Origin: Bacteroidota bacterium
GTDB lineage: Bacteria > Bacteroidota > Bacteroidia > AKYH767-A > JAHEYN01
Length of the DNA: 64,000 bases
Direction: 5' to 3'
NCBI GenBank assembly: GCA_023251555.1
Contig: JAHEYN010000001.1
Location: 1 to 64,000 of the forward strand
Shown here: in pieces, positions 23,670-32,237 of the stretch
Layout of the letters: each line of letters begins with the position of its first letter
Numbering within the stretch: position 1 is the first letter of the stretch
Notes under the pieces: generated by a model
Databases searched by the model: none
What the model was told of the DNA's origin: nothing
What the model saw: the letters and a program-made list of their open reading frames with translations, nothing else
Made by a program: the position numbers and the translations under genes

Positions 23670-24850
23670 TGAAAATATTTATCCTGCTTTCAAGATTTCC
23701 GTATCCTCTTGAGAAAGGTGACAAGCTGAGAGCTTTTCACCAGGTGAAACAGCTTGCTGAAAAAAATGACATTTTCCTGTTTGCCATGGCTGAAGAAACG
23801 CTCAGCCAGGAGATGATGAATCCGCTGAAGCCTTATTGCAGATCCATTAAAATAGTTCGTCTTTCAAGAGTGCATATTTTCATTAACCTGCTTCGTTCTC
23901 TTTTTCTCCGTCTGCCCTTCCAGGTGGGGTATTTTTTCAGTCCTTCACTGAAAAACACCGTGGCTGAAGCAGTTGGGAAACTCAAGCCTGATATTATATA
24001 CTGCCAGCTTATCCGCACGTCGGAGTATGTGAGGGATATCCCTTCTGTTCCGAGGGTTATCGACTATATGGATGCCTTCTCCAAGGGAGTGGAGAGGAGG
24101 ATGCGAAAAGCAAATATTTTTCTTCGCCCTTTTTTTTACATGGAGTACAAAAGGCTGCTTAAATATGAACAGGAAGTATTTGACAGGTTTGATGCAAAGG
24201 TTATCATTTCAGAACAGGATCGGTTGCACATTCCCTGCCGTGCGAGGGATACAATAGAGGTGATTCCCAACGGGGTGGACACATCATACTTCACTCCTGT
24301 GAAGCAGGATAAGGATTACGATATCCTTTTTTCAGGAAACATGTCGTACCCTCCAAATGTTGACAGCGCCCTTTATCTTGTCCGGGAGATATTCCCCCTT
24401 CTCCGGAAAAAAAATCCGGATATCAGGATTCTGATTGCCGGTGCTGACCCGGCGCCTGCAGTCCGCGCCCTTCAAAGCAAAAACATCCATATAACCGGCT
24501 GGCTCGAAGATATCCGCACGGCTTATGCCAGGTCGCGGATGCTTGTTGCACCTATGAATATGAGCATCGGCATGCAGAATAAAATTCTTCAGGCAATGTC
24601 CATGGAGTTACCCTGCATCACATCTTCTCTTGCTGCCAATGCAATTAAAGGTGCCCCGCTGATCGTAGCAGCCGGTGCGCAAGAATACGCCGTTCAGATT
24701 GTCCGCCTGCTTGAAAATCCGGGAGAGGCAGCCTCGTTCGGGAAAAAGGGGAGAGATTTTGTGCTTAAAAATTATTCCTGGAAAAGGAGAGTAACCGAAC
24801 TGGAGAGTGTTTTTACCCGCACGTTAAAAGAGGCTAAAGGTCGCTGGTAG
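23669..24850 (+). CDS. GT4-family glycosyltransferase, TIGR03087-like
   Basis: The 393-residue protein is a second GT-B enzyme. It opens with R-F-P-Y-P-L-E-K-G-D-K-L-R-A-F-H-Q-V, carries V-I-P-N-G-V-D-T-S-Y-F and I-L-F-S-G-N-M-S-Y-P-P-N-V-D-S-A in the middle, and ends with A-P-M-N-M-S-I-G-M-Q-N-K-I-L-Q-A-M-S-M. This pattern resembles the glycosyltransferases called TIGR03087, often seen in exopolysaccharide clusters. It is a partner of the preceding GT4 enzyme. Its 3' end overlaps the convergent membrane protein gene by 17 bp. Confidence 0.88.
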   Translation: MKIFILLSRFPYPLEKGDKLRAFHQVKQLAEKNDIFLFAMAEETLSQEMMNPLKPYCRSIKIVRLSRVHIFINLLRSLFLRLPFQVGYFFSPSLKNTVAEAVGKLKPDIIYCQLIRTSEYVRDIPSVPRVIDYMDAFSKGVERRMRKANIFLRPFFYMEYKRLLKYEQEVFDRFDAKVIISEQDRLHIPCRARDTIEVIPNGVDTSYFTPVKQDKDYDILFSGNMSYPPNVDSALYLVREIFPLLRKKNPDIRILIAGADPAPAVRALQSKNIHITGWLEDIRTAYARSRMLVAPMNMSIGMQNKILQAMSMELPCITSSLAANAIKGAPLIVAAGAQEYAVQIVRLLENPGEAASFGKKGRDFVLKNYSWKRRVTELESVFTRTLKEAKGRW

Positions 24851-25406
24851 CAATGTTTGCGGATGAAAAGGCGGATCTTTTCTTGCTGATGATTTTAGCT
24901 ATCCGTGGGTGCAGAAACCAAATGCCTACCGGAAAAAAAATCATTAAGACAAATTCTTTTGAGAGACTTTTAAAAGACACAATCGATCTTGCTTCGGAGG
25001 AAACAATCAGCAAAGCCACAAAGTAGTAAGCGTTCAGGAGCGCTATGATGGCATAGATGGTCATGGGAACCATTACAACGAGTCCTATAGCAGGATTGGA
25101 AAGGCGTTCTTCAAGTTTGCCTGTAACCTGCATATATAAAGCAGCCGAAAGAATTATCGTATAGATGTACAGATAGCCGATATTAAAGCGGAAAAAAGAA
25201 AGGTTGATTTTCATTTTCTCCCGGAACTTAATGAACATGTTTATTCCCGCTGCATTAAGCCAGGAAAGTAACAGAAGAATCCAGATGCATAAACTTATAA
25301 CAGCTGCCTTGTGATTTTCTTTCAGCAGGTAGTTCAGGGGAAGTGCTGCCGGCAGGGCCACTACCGCAAAAACAATCCAGCTTCTTAGTGTTAAAAGGTA
25401 TTTCAT
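24834..25406 (-). CDS. Multi-pass membrane protein, unknown function
   Basis: I use the ATG at 25406 (190 residues); the frame extends to 25481 but the extra part looks like intergenic sequence. Five or six hydrophobic segments are seen, for example W-I-V-F-A-V-V-A-L-P, V-I-S-L-C-I-W-I-L-L-L-L-S-W-L, Y-I-Y-T-I-I-L and F-V-L-M-I-F-F-P-V-G-I-W-F-L. The C-terminus is basic (P-R-I-A-K-I-I-S-K-K-R) and so probably cytosolic. No family is recognised. Confidence 0.65.
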   Translation of the reverse strand: MKYLLTLRSWIVFAVVALPAALPLNYLLKENHKAAVISLCIWILLLLSWLNAAGINMFIKFREKMKINLSFFRFNIGYLYIYTIILSAALYMQVTGKLEERLSNPAIGLVVMVPMTIYAIIALLNAYYFVALLIVSSEARSIVSFKSLSKEFVLMIFFPVGIWFLHPRIAKIISKKRSAFSSANIATSDL

Positions 25407-25490
25407 CGGAAATGATTCGGCTGCAGATTGTAAAAATACAAATATTATTGAAATGCCCTTTAAAAGGAGAAAAAGAGACAAAATACCTTG

Positions 25491-25781
25491 TTATGAAGTG
25501 CTTTTTGTTAATAATCCCTGTACTTTCTCTTTTACGATATCTGCGAAAGGCCTTTTTTGAATCTTGCTTTCGAGCCATGAGATAAAGTCAAAATAATCAA
25601 GCACCTTAGCTTCAAAAGGATCCCTCATTATTTCTTCCAATTCTGTTTGGAGCTCTTTGAAAGCTGCTATAAGGTCTTTCTCATTACTTATTTTGGGAAT
25701 CTTTTTGCGCATAAAGTCAAGAATAGAAGTTTCCGCTTTATATAAACGTGTCTTTTTTTTAAGATAATGATAAAATTTCAA
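25491..25781 (-). CDS. Small helical protein, conserved hypothetical
   Basis: A 96-residue protein with a TTG start at 25781. It appears mostly helical and soluble, with E-K-D-L-I-A-A-F-K-E-L-Q-T-E-L-E-E-I and D-P-F-E-A-K-V-L-D-Y-F-D-F-I-S-W-L-E-S-K-I-Q. It resembles short hypothetical proteins often seen in Bacteroidota. It is on the same strand as the membrane protein downstream. Function unknown. Confidence 0.55.
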   Translation of the reverse strand: MKFYHYLKKKTRLYKAETSILDFMRKKIPKISNEKDLIAAFKELQTELEEIMRDPFEAKVLDYFDFISWLESKIQKRPFADIVKEKVQGLLTKSTS

Positions 25782-25954
25782 ACTTAAATTTGAATAACTT
25801 GAAAAGATTGAAAATTAGAATTTACATAATTTAAATGAAAAATAAATACAAAAGACCAATATTTTGATTTTTTAGCATATATATTATATATTTTGTTATA
25901 TTAGAATTAGCATAATAATAAAAAAAAGGTTTCTCCCGAAACTATACTCTTATA

Positions 25955-25962
25955 TATGTTTG
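25955..25962 (+). promoter_or_regulatory. Bacteroidota -7 box before the T9SS gene at 26033
   Basis: TATGTTTG fits TAnnTTTG. A weak TTTC lies 21 bp upstream (25930-25933). The 215-bp gap here is very AT-rich and contains nothing else recognisable. Confidence 0.4.
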
Positions 25963-26032
25963 CATTATATAGTTCCCCGGAATCTGTAATTACAATATGA
26001 AATCAGACAATAATAAAAGGAGACCCCAAACC

Positions 26033-29000
26033 ATGAAAAAAATCAACTTGATTATTTCTTTGTTCTGTGCAACTGTAGTTGCAGGAACACAAACAGCAAA
26101 AGCAACCTTTACAGTAACCATTTCCTCAGGAACACAAGTCGCGGCAGCTAACATTCCATGCACAGGCTCAACACAAACTCCTGTAGTGGCTTTCTTTATT
26201 CAGAATACAGGAACTCAAAATGTAACGTTTACTAAATATTCCTTTCAAACCCAGGGAACATTTGTTGCTGCTGATGTTCTCAAATTTCAATTATGGTATA
26301 ACACGGTCAATACTTTTGCCGGTTCTACGCAAGTGGGGACAGACCTTGCTAACAGCTCAGGCCCATATTACCACGATGTATTAGGTGGTTTTACACCCTG
26401 GTCTCAGGTGGTTCCTACCGGAACCACCTACTATTATTGGTTAACAGCAGACTTTTCTGCAACAGGGACTGTGGGGAATACATTTTATATTTCAACGACA
26501 TTGCCAAAATTTACTTTTGCGGCTACTGCACCCACCCAAACCATAAGCCCCGCTATCACAGCCGGAGGAACACAAACAATCGTTGGAGCTGCTACAAACA
26601 AATTAAACATAGAACCTCCAAATTATACAATTCTTCCCGTTTACTGGAACGATTTTGTTCTTGACGCCAATGCTACCCAAGCCACGACAAATGTTTATAT
26701 ACATAAATTTAATGTAACGGCAAATGGTAATTCAGGCTCAGGAACTGTAACAAACTTTAGTTTTACCACGGCCGGAAGTTATGTCGCATCTGATATTGTT
26801 AATTTTAAAATCTGGTCAAGCTCAACTAATGGATTTGGAACGGCAACCTTATTAGCAACTAATGCAACTCCCGGAGGCCCCGGAGTGCAAACTTTTCCCG
26901 CTTTTTCACAAGTGGTAAACCACGCTACAGGCAGATTCTTTTGGATAACCATGGATGTTGCAGCAGGTGCAGTTGCGGGTCATACCATCACTGTTAGTGC
27001 ATCGGCAAGTACAGATATAACTACTACCATGATTAAGTCAGGATCAGCCCCTGCCAGTGGGACACAAACCATTATAGCATCTGCTCCGATATGGTCCACC
27101 AATAGTACGGTGAATAATATTTTTGATCAGGGAAAAGGAGGGATACGCAGCCAAATGCAAATTATCAGTGATGGTAGTGGTGGAGCAATTATGGTATGGG
27201 AGGACGACAGAGATGATAGTTATGCCACAGACATTTATGCACAACGAATAAATTCGGCAGGAGCTGTGGTATGGTCGGCGGCAGATGGAGTCCCTGTTTG
27301 TACGGCTGTTGGCAGTCAAAGCGACCCACAACTTGTGAGTGATGGTAGCGGAGGGGCTGTTATCGTGTGGAGTGATAGCAGGAGTACTTCGACTATTTAT
27401 GCCCAACGGATAAATGCCAGTGGTGTGGTTCAGTGGACAGCGGATGGAAGGATTATGGCCAGCCCGACTGCTAATGCATATTGGCCACAAATTGTCAGTG
27501 ATGGCGGTACCGGATATATCATATGCTGGTGGAATAATGGCGATACCTGGGCACAACGGATAAATTCCAGCGGTGTGGTTCAATGGACAGCCAATGGGAA
27601 AGCTGCTGCTGTATATGATCCTTTATTGGGAGGATTAGAGAATGAATATCCTCAAATGATTGCTGACGGAGCAGGAGGTGCCATTATTACCTGGATTAAT
27701 TTGGATTATGGAGCATCGTTGTATGATAATATCTGTGCACAGCGGATTAACAGCTCAGGTACACCCCTGTGGACTAACTATGGGATACCCGTTTGTATGG
27801 CAATGGATCTTGAAAGATATCCGCAAATTGTAAGCGATGGTACTGTTGGGGGATCTATTATATCATGGGAAGATCATAGGGGGAATGTTGGAGATTATAA
27901 AATATATGCTCAACGACTGGATGGCAGTGGAAATCCACTTTGGACAATTGATGGAGTACCTGTTACCCAAACCCTGGGGCTTGGGGACGAATATTATCAA
28001 TATTTCCCCAATACATACACGATTACTCCAATGAACAAAAAACCCATGATTGCCGATGGTGCCGGGGGAGCAATTATGAGTTGGATAGATTATCGGAATA
28101 GTTCATGGCCTGATATCTATGCACAACGAATCAGCAGTACAGGAACATTGCTTTGGGGAGCCGATGGTGTGGCTATTTGCACAGAGCCGACAGAAGAACA
28201 ATGGAATCCTACCGTTACCAGTGATGGTACTGTTGGCGGTGCTTATATAACCTGGGAAGATTACAGAAACGGTTCAGCTCCCGGTATGGATGTTTACGCT
28301 CAACGAATAAATGCCAGCGGAGTGGTGCAGTGGGTAACGGATGGAATTGGGGTGGGGACGGCTGCTGGAGAACAATCGTTACCCATAGCTGTAACCACGA
28401 CCTGTGGACAAATTGTTGCATGGAATGATTTATCTGCCGGACCTAATTACTGGGGGTCTTTTGCCCAAAAAATAGATGGTACAGGCGTATTGGGCGGCAT
28501 TTCTTGTGTTCTTCCGGTAGAGATGCTATCATTTACTGGATATAATAAAAACAATACAAACATATTAGACTGGAAAACTGCAAGTGAAACAAACAGTGAT
28601 TATTATATAATTGAACGGGGCAATAATGGAAACTCTTTTGAGTCAATAGGAAAAGTAAAAGGGGCAGGGAATAGTAATACAATAATGAGTTACGGGTATT
28701 CGGATAACAATTATTCTCAGGGGGTAAATTATTATCGTCTCAAGCAAGTTGACTTTGATGGTAATTACACTTATTCCAAAACGATATCGATTAGTAATCT
28801 ACAAATCAGTAAATCGTCAATTAGTATTTATCCTGTTCCATGTAATCAAGAACTGAATTATGAATTATACTCGGAAGGAAATTCTTTGACAAATATTACT
28901 GTGACGGACGTATTGGGAAATGTTGTGATACAAGAACAAATAAAAACAAAACGGGGAATAGCTAAATCAAAGTTGAACATTGAGAATTTATCTGAAGGCG

Positions 29001-29062
29001 TGTATTTTTTAAGAATGGAAAATGGAACAGATCAGACACAGATTAAATTTATAAAGCAGTAA
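26033..29062 (+). CDS. Large secreted repeat protein with type A T9SS sorting tail
   Basis: The ATG at 26033 begins a signal peptide (MKKINLIISLFCATVVAG); an ATG at 25997 adds 12 residues and is possible. The ~1009-residue protein has two related ~170-residue beta domains first (F-T-V-T-I-S-S-G-T-Q-V and I-H-K-F-N-V-T-A-N-G). About eight repeats of ~50 residues follow, each with S-D-G-x-G-G-A-I-x-x-W and I-Y-A-Q-R-I-N-x-S-G-x-x-x-W, probably a propeller. The end has an L-P-V-E-M-L-S-F-T-G-Y linker module and a T9SS tail. It is a surface or secreted protein of unknown ligand. The downstream gene starts 10 bp after it. Confidence 0.8.
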   Translation: MKKINLIISLFCATVVAGTQTAKATFTVTISSGTQVAAANIPCTGSTQTPVVAFFIQNTGTQNVTFTKYSFQTQGTFVAADVLKFQLWYNTVNTFAGSTQVGTDLANSSGPYYHDVLGGFTPWSQVVPTGTTYYYWLTADFSATGTVGNTFYISTTLPKFTFAATAPTQTISPAITAGGTQTIVGAATNKLNIEPPNYTILPVYWNDFVLDANATQATTNVYIHKFNVTANGNSGSGTVTNFSFTTAGSYVASDIVNFKIWSSSTNGFGTATLLATNATPGGPGVQTFPAFSQVVNHATGRFFWITMDVAAGAVAGHTITVSASASTDITTTMIKSGSAPASGTQTIIASAPIWSTNSTVNNIFDQGKGGIRSQMQIISDGSGGAIMVWEDDRDDSYATDIYAQRINSAGAVVWSAADGVPVCTAVGSQSDPQLVSDGSGGAVIVWSDSRSTSTIYAQRINASGVVQWTADGRIMASPTANAYWPQIVSDGGTGYIICWWNNGDTWAQRINSSGVVQWTANGKAAAVYDPLLGGLENEYPQMIADGAGGAIITWINLDYGASLYDNICAQRINSSGTPLWTNYGIPVCMAMDLERYPQIVSDGTVGGSIISWEDHRGNVGDYKIYAQRLDGSGNPLWTIDGVPVTQTLGLGDEYYQYFPNTYTITPMNKKPMIADGAGGAIMSWIDYRNSSWPDIYAQRISSTGTLLWGADGVAICTEPTEEQWNPTVTSDGTVGGAYITWEDYRNGSAPGMDVYAQRINASGVVQWVTDGIGVGTAAGEQSLPIAVTTTCGQIVAWNDLSAGPNYWGSFAQKIDGTGVLGGISCVLPVEMLSFTGYNKNNTNILDWKTASETNSDYYIIERGNNGNSFESIGKVKGAGNSNTIMSYGYSDNNYSQGVNYYRLKQVDFDGNYTYSKTISISNLQISKSSISIYPVPCNQELNYELYSEGNSLTNITVTDVLGNVVIQEQIKTKRGIAKSKLNIENLSEGVYFLRMENGTDQTQIKFIKQ

Positions 29063-29072
29063 TACAATTCCC

Positions 29073-31085
29073 GTGAAAAAAACTTCTGATAATTTGTTAA
29101 ATAATGAAAGTGTTCAAAATTTTGTTCTGCTAATTACTTTTATTTTTTTGTCTTGTAGAATAAATGCACAACCCACTATCACTTCCTTTGCTCCAACCTC
29201 CGGACCGGTTGGAACAACTGTAACGATAACCGGAATCAATTTCAACAGTACACCTGCCAATAACATAGTTTTTTTTGGAGCCACTATGGCAACGGTAACT
29301 GTTGCAAGCACTACTTCGCTTACAGTTACAGTCCCCAGTGGAACCAACTATGAATACATATATGTTACTAACCTCAGCACTAACTTAACTGCTTATTCTG
29401 CACAACCATTTATAGTAACCTTTAATTGTGGTTCCATCGCTTTTAGTCCGAAAGTTGATTTTACCGTAGGAACAAATCCTTATAGCGATGTTATAGCTGA
29501 TATAGATGGAGACGGCAAGGCGGATCTTGTGGTTTCGGATTATAATTCATCTGCTCTTTCGGTATTAAGAAACACCAGCTCGGTCGGTACCATTTCCTTT
29601 GCTGCCAAAGTGGATTTTGCAATGGGAACAAATCCATGGGGTGTTGCTGTGGGAGATATAGACGGAGACGGCAAACCAGATGTTGCTGTTACCCGTCAAA
29701 ATAGTATTCCCAACTATTATGTTGCTGTATACAGGAACCTCAGCACTCCCGGAACAATTTCCTTTGCTGCTCATGTGGATTTTGTTTTAGGAAATTTGCC
29801 TTATTTTGTTGCCATAGGTGATTTGGATGGAGATGGCAAGCCCGATATGGCAGCACCAAATTGGATTAACTCCGTTGTTTCAACATTCAGAAATCTCAGT
29901 ACACCGGGAACTATTTCTTTTGCTGCCAAAGTCGATTTTACAACAGGATCCTCCCCTTATGATCTTGACATAGGCGATTTGGATGGAGATGGGAAACCTG
30001 ACCTTGCAATAGCGAATTATAGTTCCAATACTTTTTCAGCACTAAGAAACACGAGTACGAGTGGAACAATTTCCTTTGCTGCTAAAGTGGATTTTACAAC
30101 AGGAAATAATCCTGCATGTGTTGAGATAGGTGATTTGGATGGAGACGGTAAACCCGATCTTGCGGTAACTAATTATACGGCTACTTCTTTTTCAACATTC
30201 AGAAATCTCAGTACACCGGGCACTATGTCTTTTGCAGCTAAAGTTGATTTTCCTACGGCAACCTGGACTTACGGCATTGCGATGGGTGATATGGATGGAG
30301 ATGGCAAGCCGGATGTTGCAGCAGTGAATTATACAGGTGCTTCCGTTTCAACCTTCAAAAACACAAGCACAAGCGGCACTATATCTTTTGCAGCCAAAGT
30401 TGATTATACTACAGGGCCTAGTCCTTACTGTGTTGCAGTGGGTGACTTGGATGGAGACAATAAAGCCGATATGGCAGTGGCAAATGCAGGGGCATCTACT
30501 GTTTCAACATTCATAAACCCATGCGTTCCTCTCCCCATTCAATTATCAGATTTCAGAGGATACTCAGGACAACAGGAAAATCATTTGAACTGGACAACAG
30601 TATCTGAAATCAACAATGATTATTTTATTGTTGAGCGAAGCAACAACAATGGGAAAGATTTTGAAGAAACAGGAAAAGTAAAAGGAGCAGGGAATAGCAG
30701 TATAGTAATGAGTTATGAGTATTCGGATAACAATTATTCTCAGGGGATAAATTATTATCGTTTGAAACAAACGGACTATGATGGCAACTATACTTATTCC
30801 CAAACGATTTCGATTAGTAATCCACAAATCAGTAAATCGTCAATTAGTATTTATCCTGTTCCATGTAATCAAGAACTGAATTATGAATTTTACTCGGAAG
30901 AAAATTCATTGACAAATATTACTGTGACAGATGTATTGGGAAATGTTGTTGTACAAGAACAAATAAAAACGAAACGAGGAATAAACAAATCAAGGCTCAA
31001 CATTGAGAATTTATCTGAAGGTGTGTATTTTTTAAGAATGGAAAATGGAACAGAGCACTCACCAATTAAATTCGTGAAAGAATAA
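29073..31085 (+). CDS. IPT/TIG plus seven FG-GAP repeats, T9SS type A protein
   Basis: A 670-residue protein starting with GTG. After a signal peptide there is an IPT/TIG domain (I-T-S-F-A-P-T-S-G-P-V-G-T-T-V-T-I-T-G) to about residue 115. Seven FG-GAP-like repeats follow, each with F-A-A-K-V-D-F and a calcium-loop-like D-x-D-G-D-G-K-x-D. Seven such repeats fit an integrin-like propeller. The last ~170 residues, from L-P-I-Q-L-S-D-F-R-G-Y, are nearly identical to those of the gene before it, at both protein and DNA level (a 66-bp identical stretch). Likely a surface adhesion or binding protein. Confidence 0.88.
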   Translation: MKKTSDNLLNNESVQNFVLLITFIFLSCRINAQPTITSFAPTSGPVGTTVTITGINFNSTPANNIVFFGATMATVTVASTTSLTVTVPSGTNYEYIYVTNLSTNLTAYSAQPFIVTFNCGSIAFSPKVDFTVGTNPYSDVIADIDGDGKADLVVSDYNSSALSVLRNTSSVGTISFAAKVDFAMGTNPWGVAVGDIDGDGKPDVAVTRQNSIPNYYVAVYRNLSTPGTISFAAHVDFVLGNLPYFVAIGDLDGDGKPDMAAPNWINSVVSTFRNLSTPGTISFAAKVDFTTGSSPYDLDIGDLDGDGKPDLAIANYSSNTFSALRNTSTSGTISFAAKVDFTTGNNPACVEIGDLDGDGKPDLAVTNYTATSFSTFRNLSTPGTMSFAAKVDFPTATWTYGIAMGDMDGDGKPDVAAVNYTGASVSTFKNTSTSGTISFAAKVDYTTGPSPYCVAVGDLDGDNKADMAVANAGASTVSTFINPCVPLPIQLSDFRGYSGQQENHLNWTTVSEINNDYFIVERSNNNGKDFEETGKVKGAGNSSIVMSYEYSDNNYSQGINYYRLKQTDYDGNYTYSQTISISNPQISKSSISIYPVPCNQELNYEFYSEENSLTNITVTDVLGNVVVQEQIKTKRGINKSRLNIENLSEGVYFLRMENGTEHSPIKFVKE

Positions 31086-31094
31086 CACCATAGT

Positions 31095-31193
31095 GTGAAA
31101 AAACATATACGAATCTGTATAATATTGCACGTTGCCTTTTCATCTTATGCACAAACAATACTTTCAAATAACCTTATGAAGCGCTTTTGTTAA
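31095..31193 (+). pseudogene. Orphan signal-peptide remnant of a lost secreted gene
   Basis: GTG at 31095 opens 32 codons reading as a signal peptide (K-K-H-I-R-I-C-I-I-L-H-V-A-F-S-S-Y-A-Q-T) then L-S-N-N-L-M-K-R-F-C and a stop. It begins 9 bp after the upstream T9SS gene, exactly where a third gene of that operon would start. No continuation is found downstream, where a dispersed repeat begins at 31251. Confidence 0.5.
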
Positions 31194-31250
31194 TAATTGT
31201 ACCGATCACATACAATTTTATCATTTGGTGTTCGTTTCCATTGCTGTGGA

Positions 31251-31325
31251 ATAAATTGGTATTAACCCCGGGGCAAGCCACGTCCCTTCTTGTCCGCCGA
31301 AGCGGAATGCGAAGGCGGATTAAAC
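31251..31325 (-). repeat. Dispersed repeat copy 3 (inverted)
   Basis: The reverse complement reads TTTAATCCGCCTTCGCATTC to CCGGGGTTAATACCAATTTA and matches copy 2 closely at both ends. It lies directly before the gene at 31364, in opposite orientation to copy 4 on the other side of that gene. Confidence 0.8.
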
Positions 31326-31363
31326 TTTACAGTCACAGGCCAGTCTAATTTAAAATCCAAATC

Positions 31364-32020
31364 ATGATGCTCATGAAAACAAAACTCATTGCCGTTTGTC
31401 TTCTTGCCTCCGGAAGCTGTTTCGCCCAGGATAAGGCTGAAGACGAAATCATACACTCCAATTTTATCTACGGTAGTCCCTTCGGCATCTTTGTCAACAG
31501 GTTTACATTATCTATGGAGCATAACCTTCCTTCGCATAATAGCTTTATGGTTACAGGGAGCCTTTCACTGTCTGACAACCTGGAGAAGAGCGAGAGAGGA
31601 GGCGGAGGCGAATTCCAGTACAGGGTTAACATGAGCAAGCACCCCGACCGTTCATCAAAATACAGTTTCTTTTATTTTGCGCCCTATATGCAATACAGAT
31701 ATATGGATGTTATTGACGGCCAGTATGGCAATATCTATTTTGCGAATAACAATGGAACTTATGCTTCACACTATTCTTATTACAACGAGCAGCGGATTAT
31801 TCATTCTGTTTCCGGGGGATTGCTCCTGGGGATAAGGCTTACCAACAAAAGCAACCGCCTGAGTTTTGATCTCTTTGCCGGGGGTGGAATGAAATATTCC
31901 GATGTTTCCTATAAGAATCATCAGGAAACGTATTCTTATGCCCGGAACTACAGTATGTTCGATGCGGGGTATACAGGAGTCGTTCCCCGTGGCGGCTTCC
32001 AGGTAGGGGTTTCATTCTGA
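31364..32020 (+). CDS. Predicted outer-membrane or periplasmic beta protein between inverted repeats
   Basis: A 218-residue protein (ATG 31364, alternative 31370) with a signal peptide ending S-C-F-A-Q. The mature part is rich in Tyr/Phe/Ser with strand-like stretches (F-Y-F-A-P-Y-M-Q-Y-R-Y-M) and ends G-G-F-Q-V-G-V-S-F, a typical closing barrel strand. It resembles small outer-membrane beta-barrels that Bacteroidota carry in many copies. The gene is bracketed by oppositely oriented copies of the dispersed repeat (31251-31325 and 32022-32133), so the whole 880-bp unit could move or invert as a block. Confidence 0.6.
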   Translation: MMLMKTKLIAVCLLASGSCFAQDKAEDEIIHSNFIYGSPFGIFVNRFTLSMEHNLPSHNSFMVTGSLSLSDNLEKSERGGGGEFQYRVNMSKHPDRSSKYSFFYFAPYMQYRYMDVIDGQYGNIYFANNNGTYASHYSYYNEQRIIHSVSGGLLLGIRLTNKSNRLSFDLFAGGGMKYSDVSYKNHQETYSYARNYSMFDAGYTGVVPRGGFQVGVSF

Positions 32021-32021
32021 G

Positions 32022-32133
32022 TTGATCCGCCTTCGCGTTCCGCTTCGGCGGACGGGAAGGCTTGGTTTAATCCTCCCCGCTTGCTGCGGACATCTGAGTC
32101 CTGATCTTGCTCCGGGGTTAATACCAATTTATT
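32022..32133 (+). repeat. Dispersed repeat copy 4 (with a longer centre)
   Basis: Starts GATCCGCCTTCGCGTTCCGC with the TCCGCC...GGCGGA stem and ends CCGGGGTTAATACCAATTTA. It carries about 35 bp of extra sequence in the centre compared with copies 2 and 3. It starts one base after the gene at 31364. Confidence 0.78.
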
Positions 32134-32237
32134 TTTCTTTTTTCAGCATACAGCCGTTACGGAAAGTGCCGGCTGTTCTTTTTTATGCTGTGCAATTTCA
32201 ATTTTATTACTTTTACTATTTCCTTTAATTTTACAAT

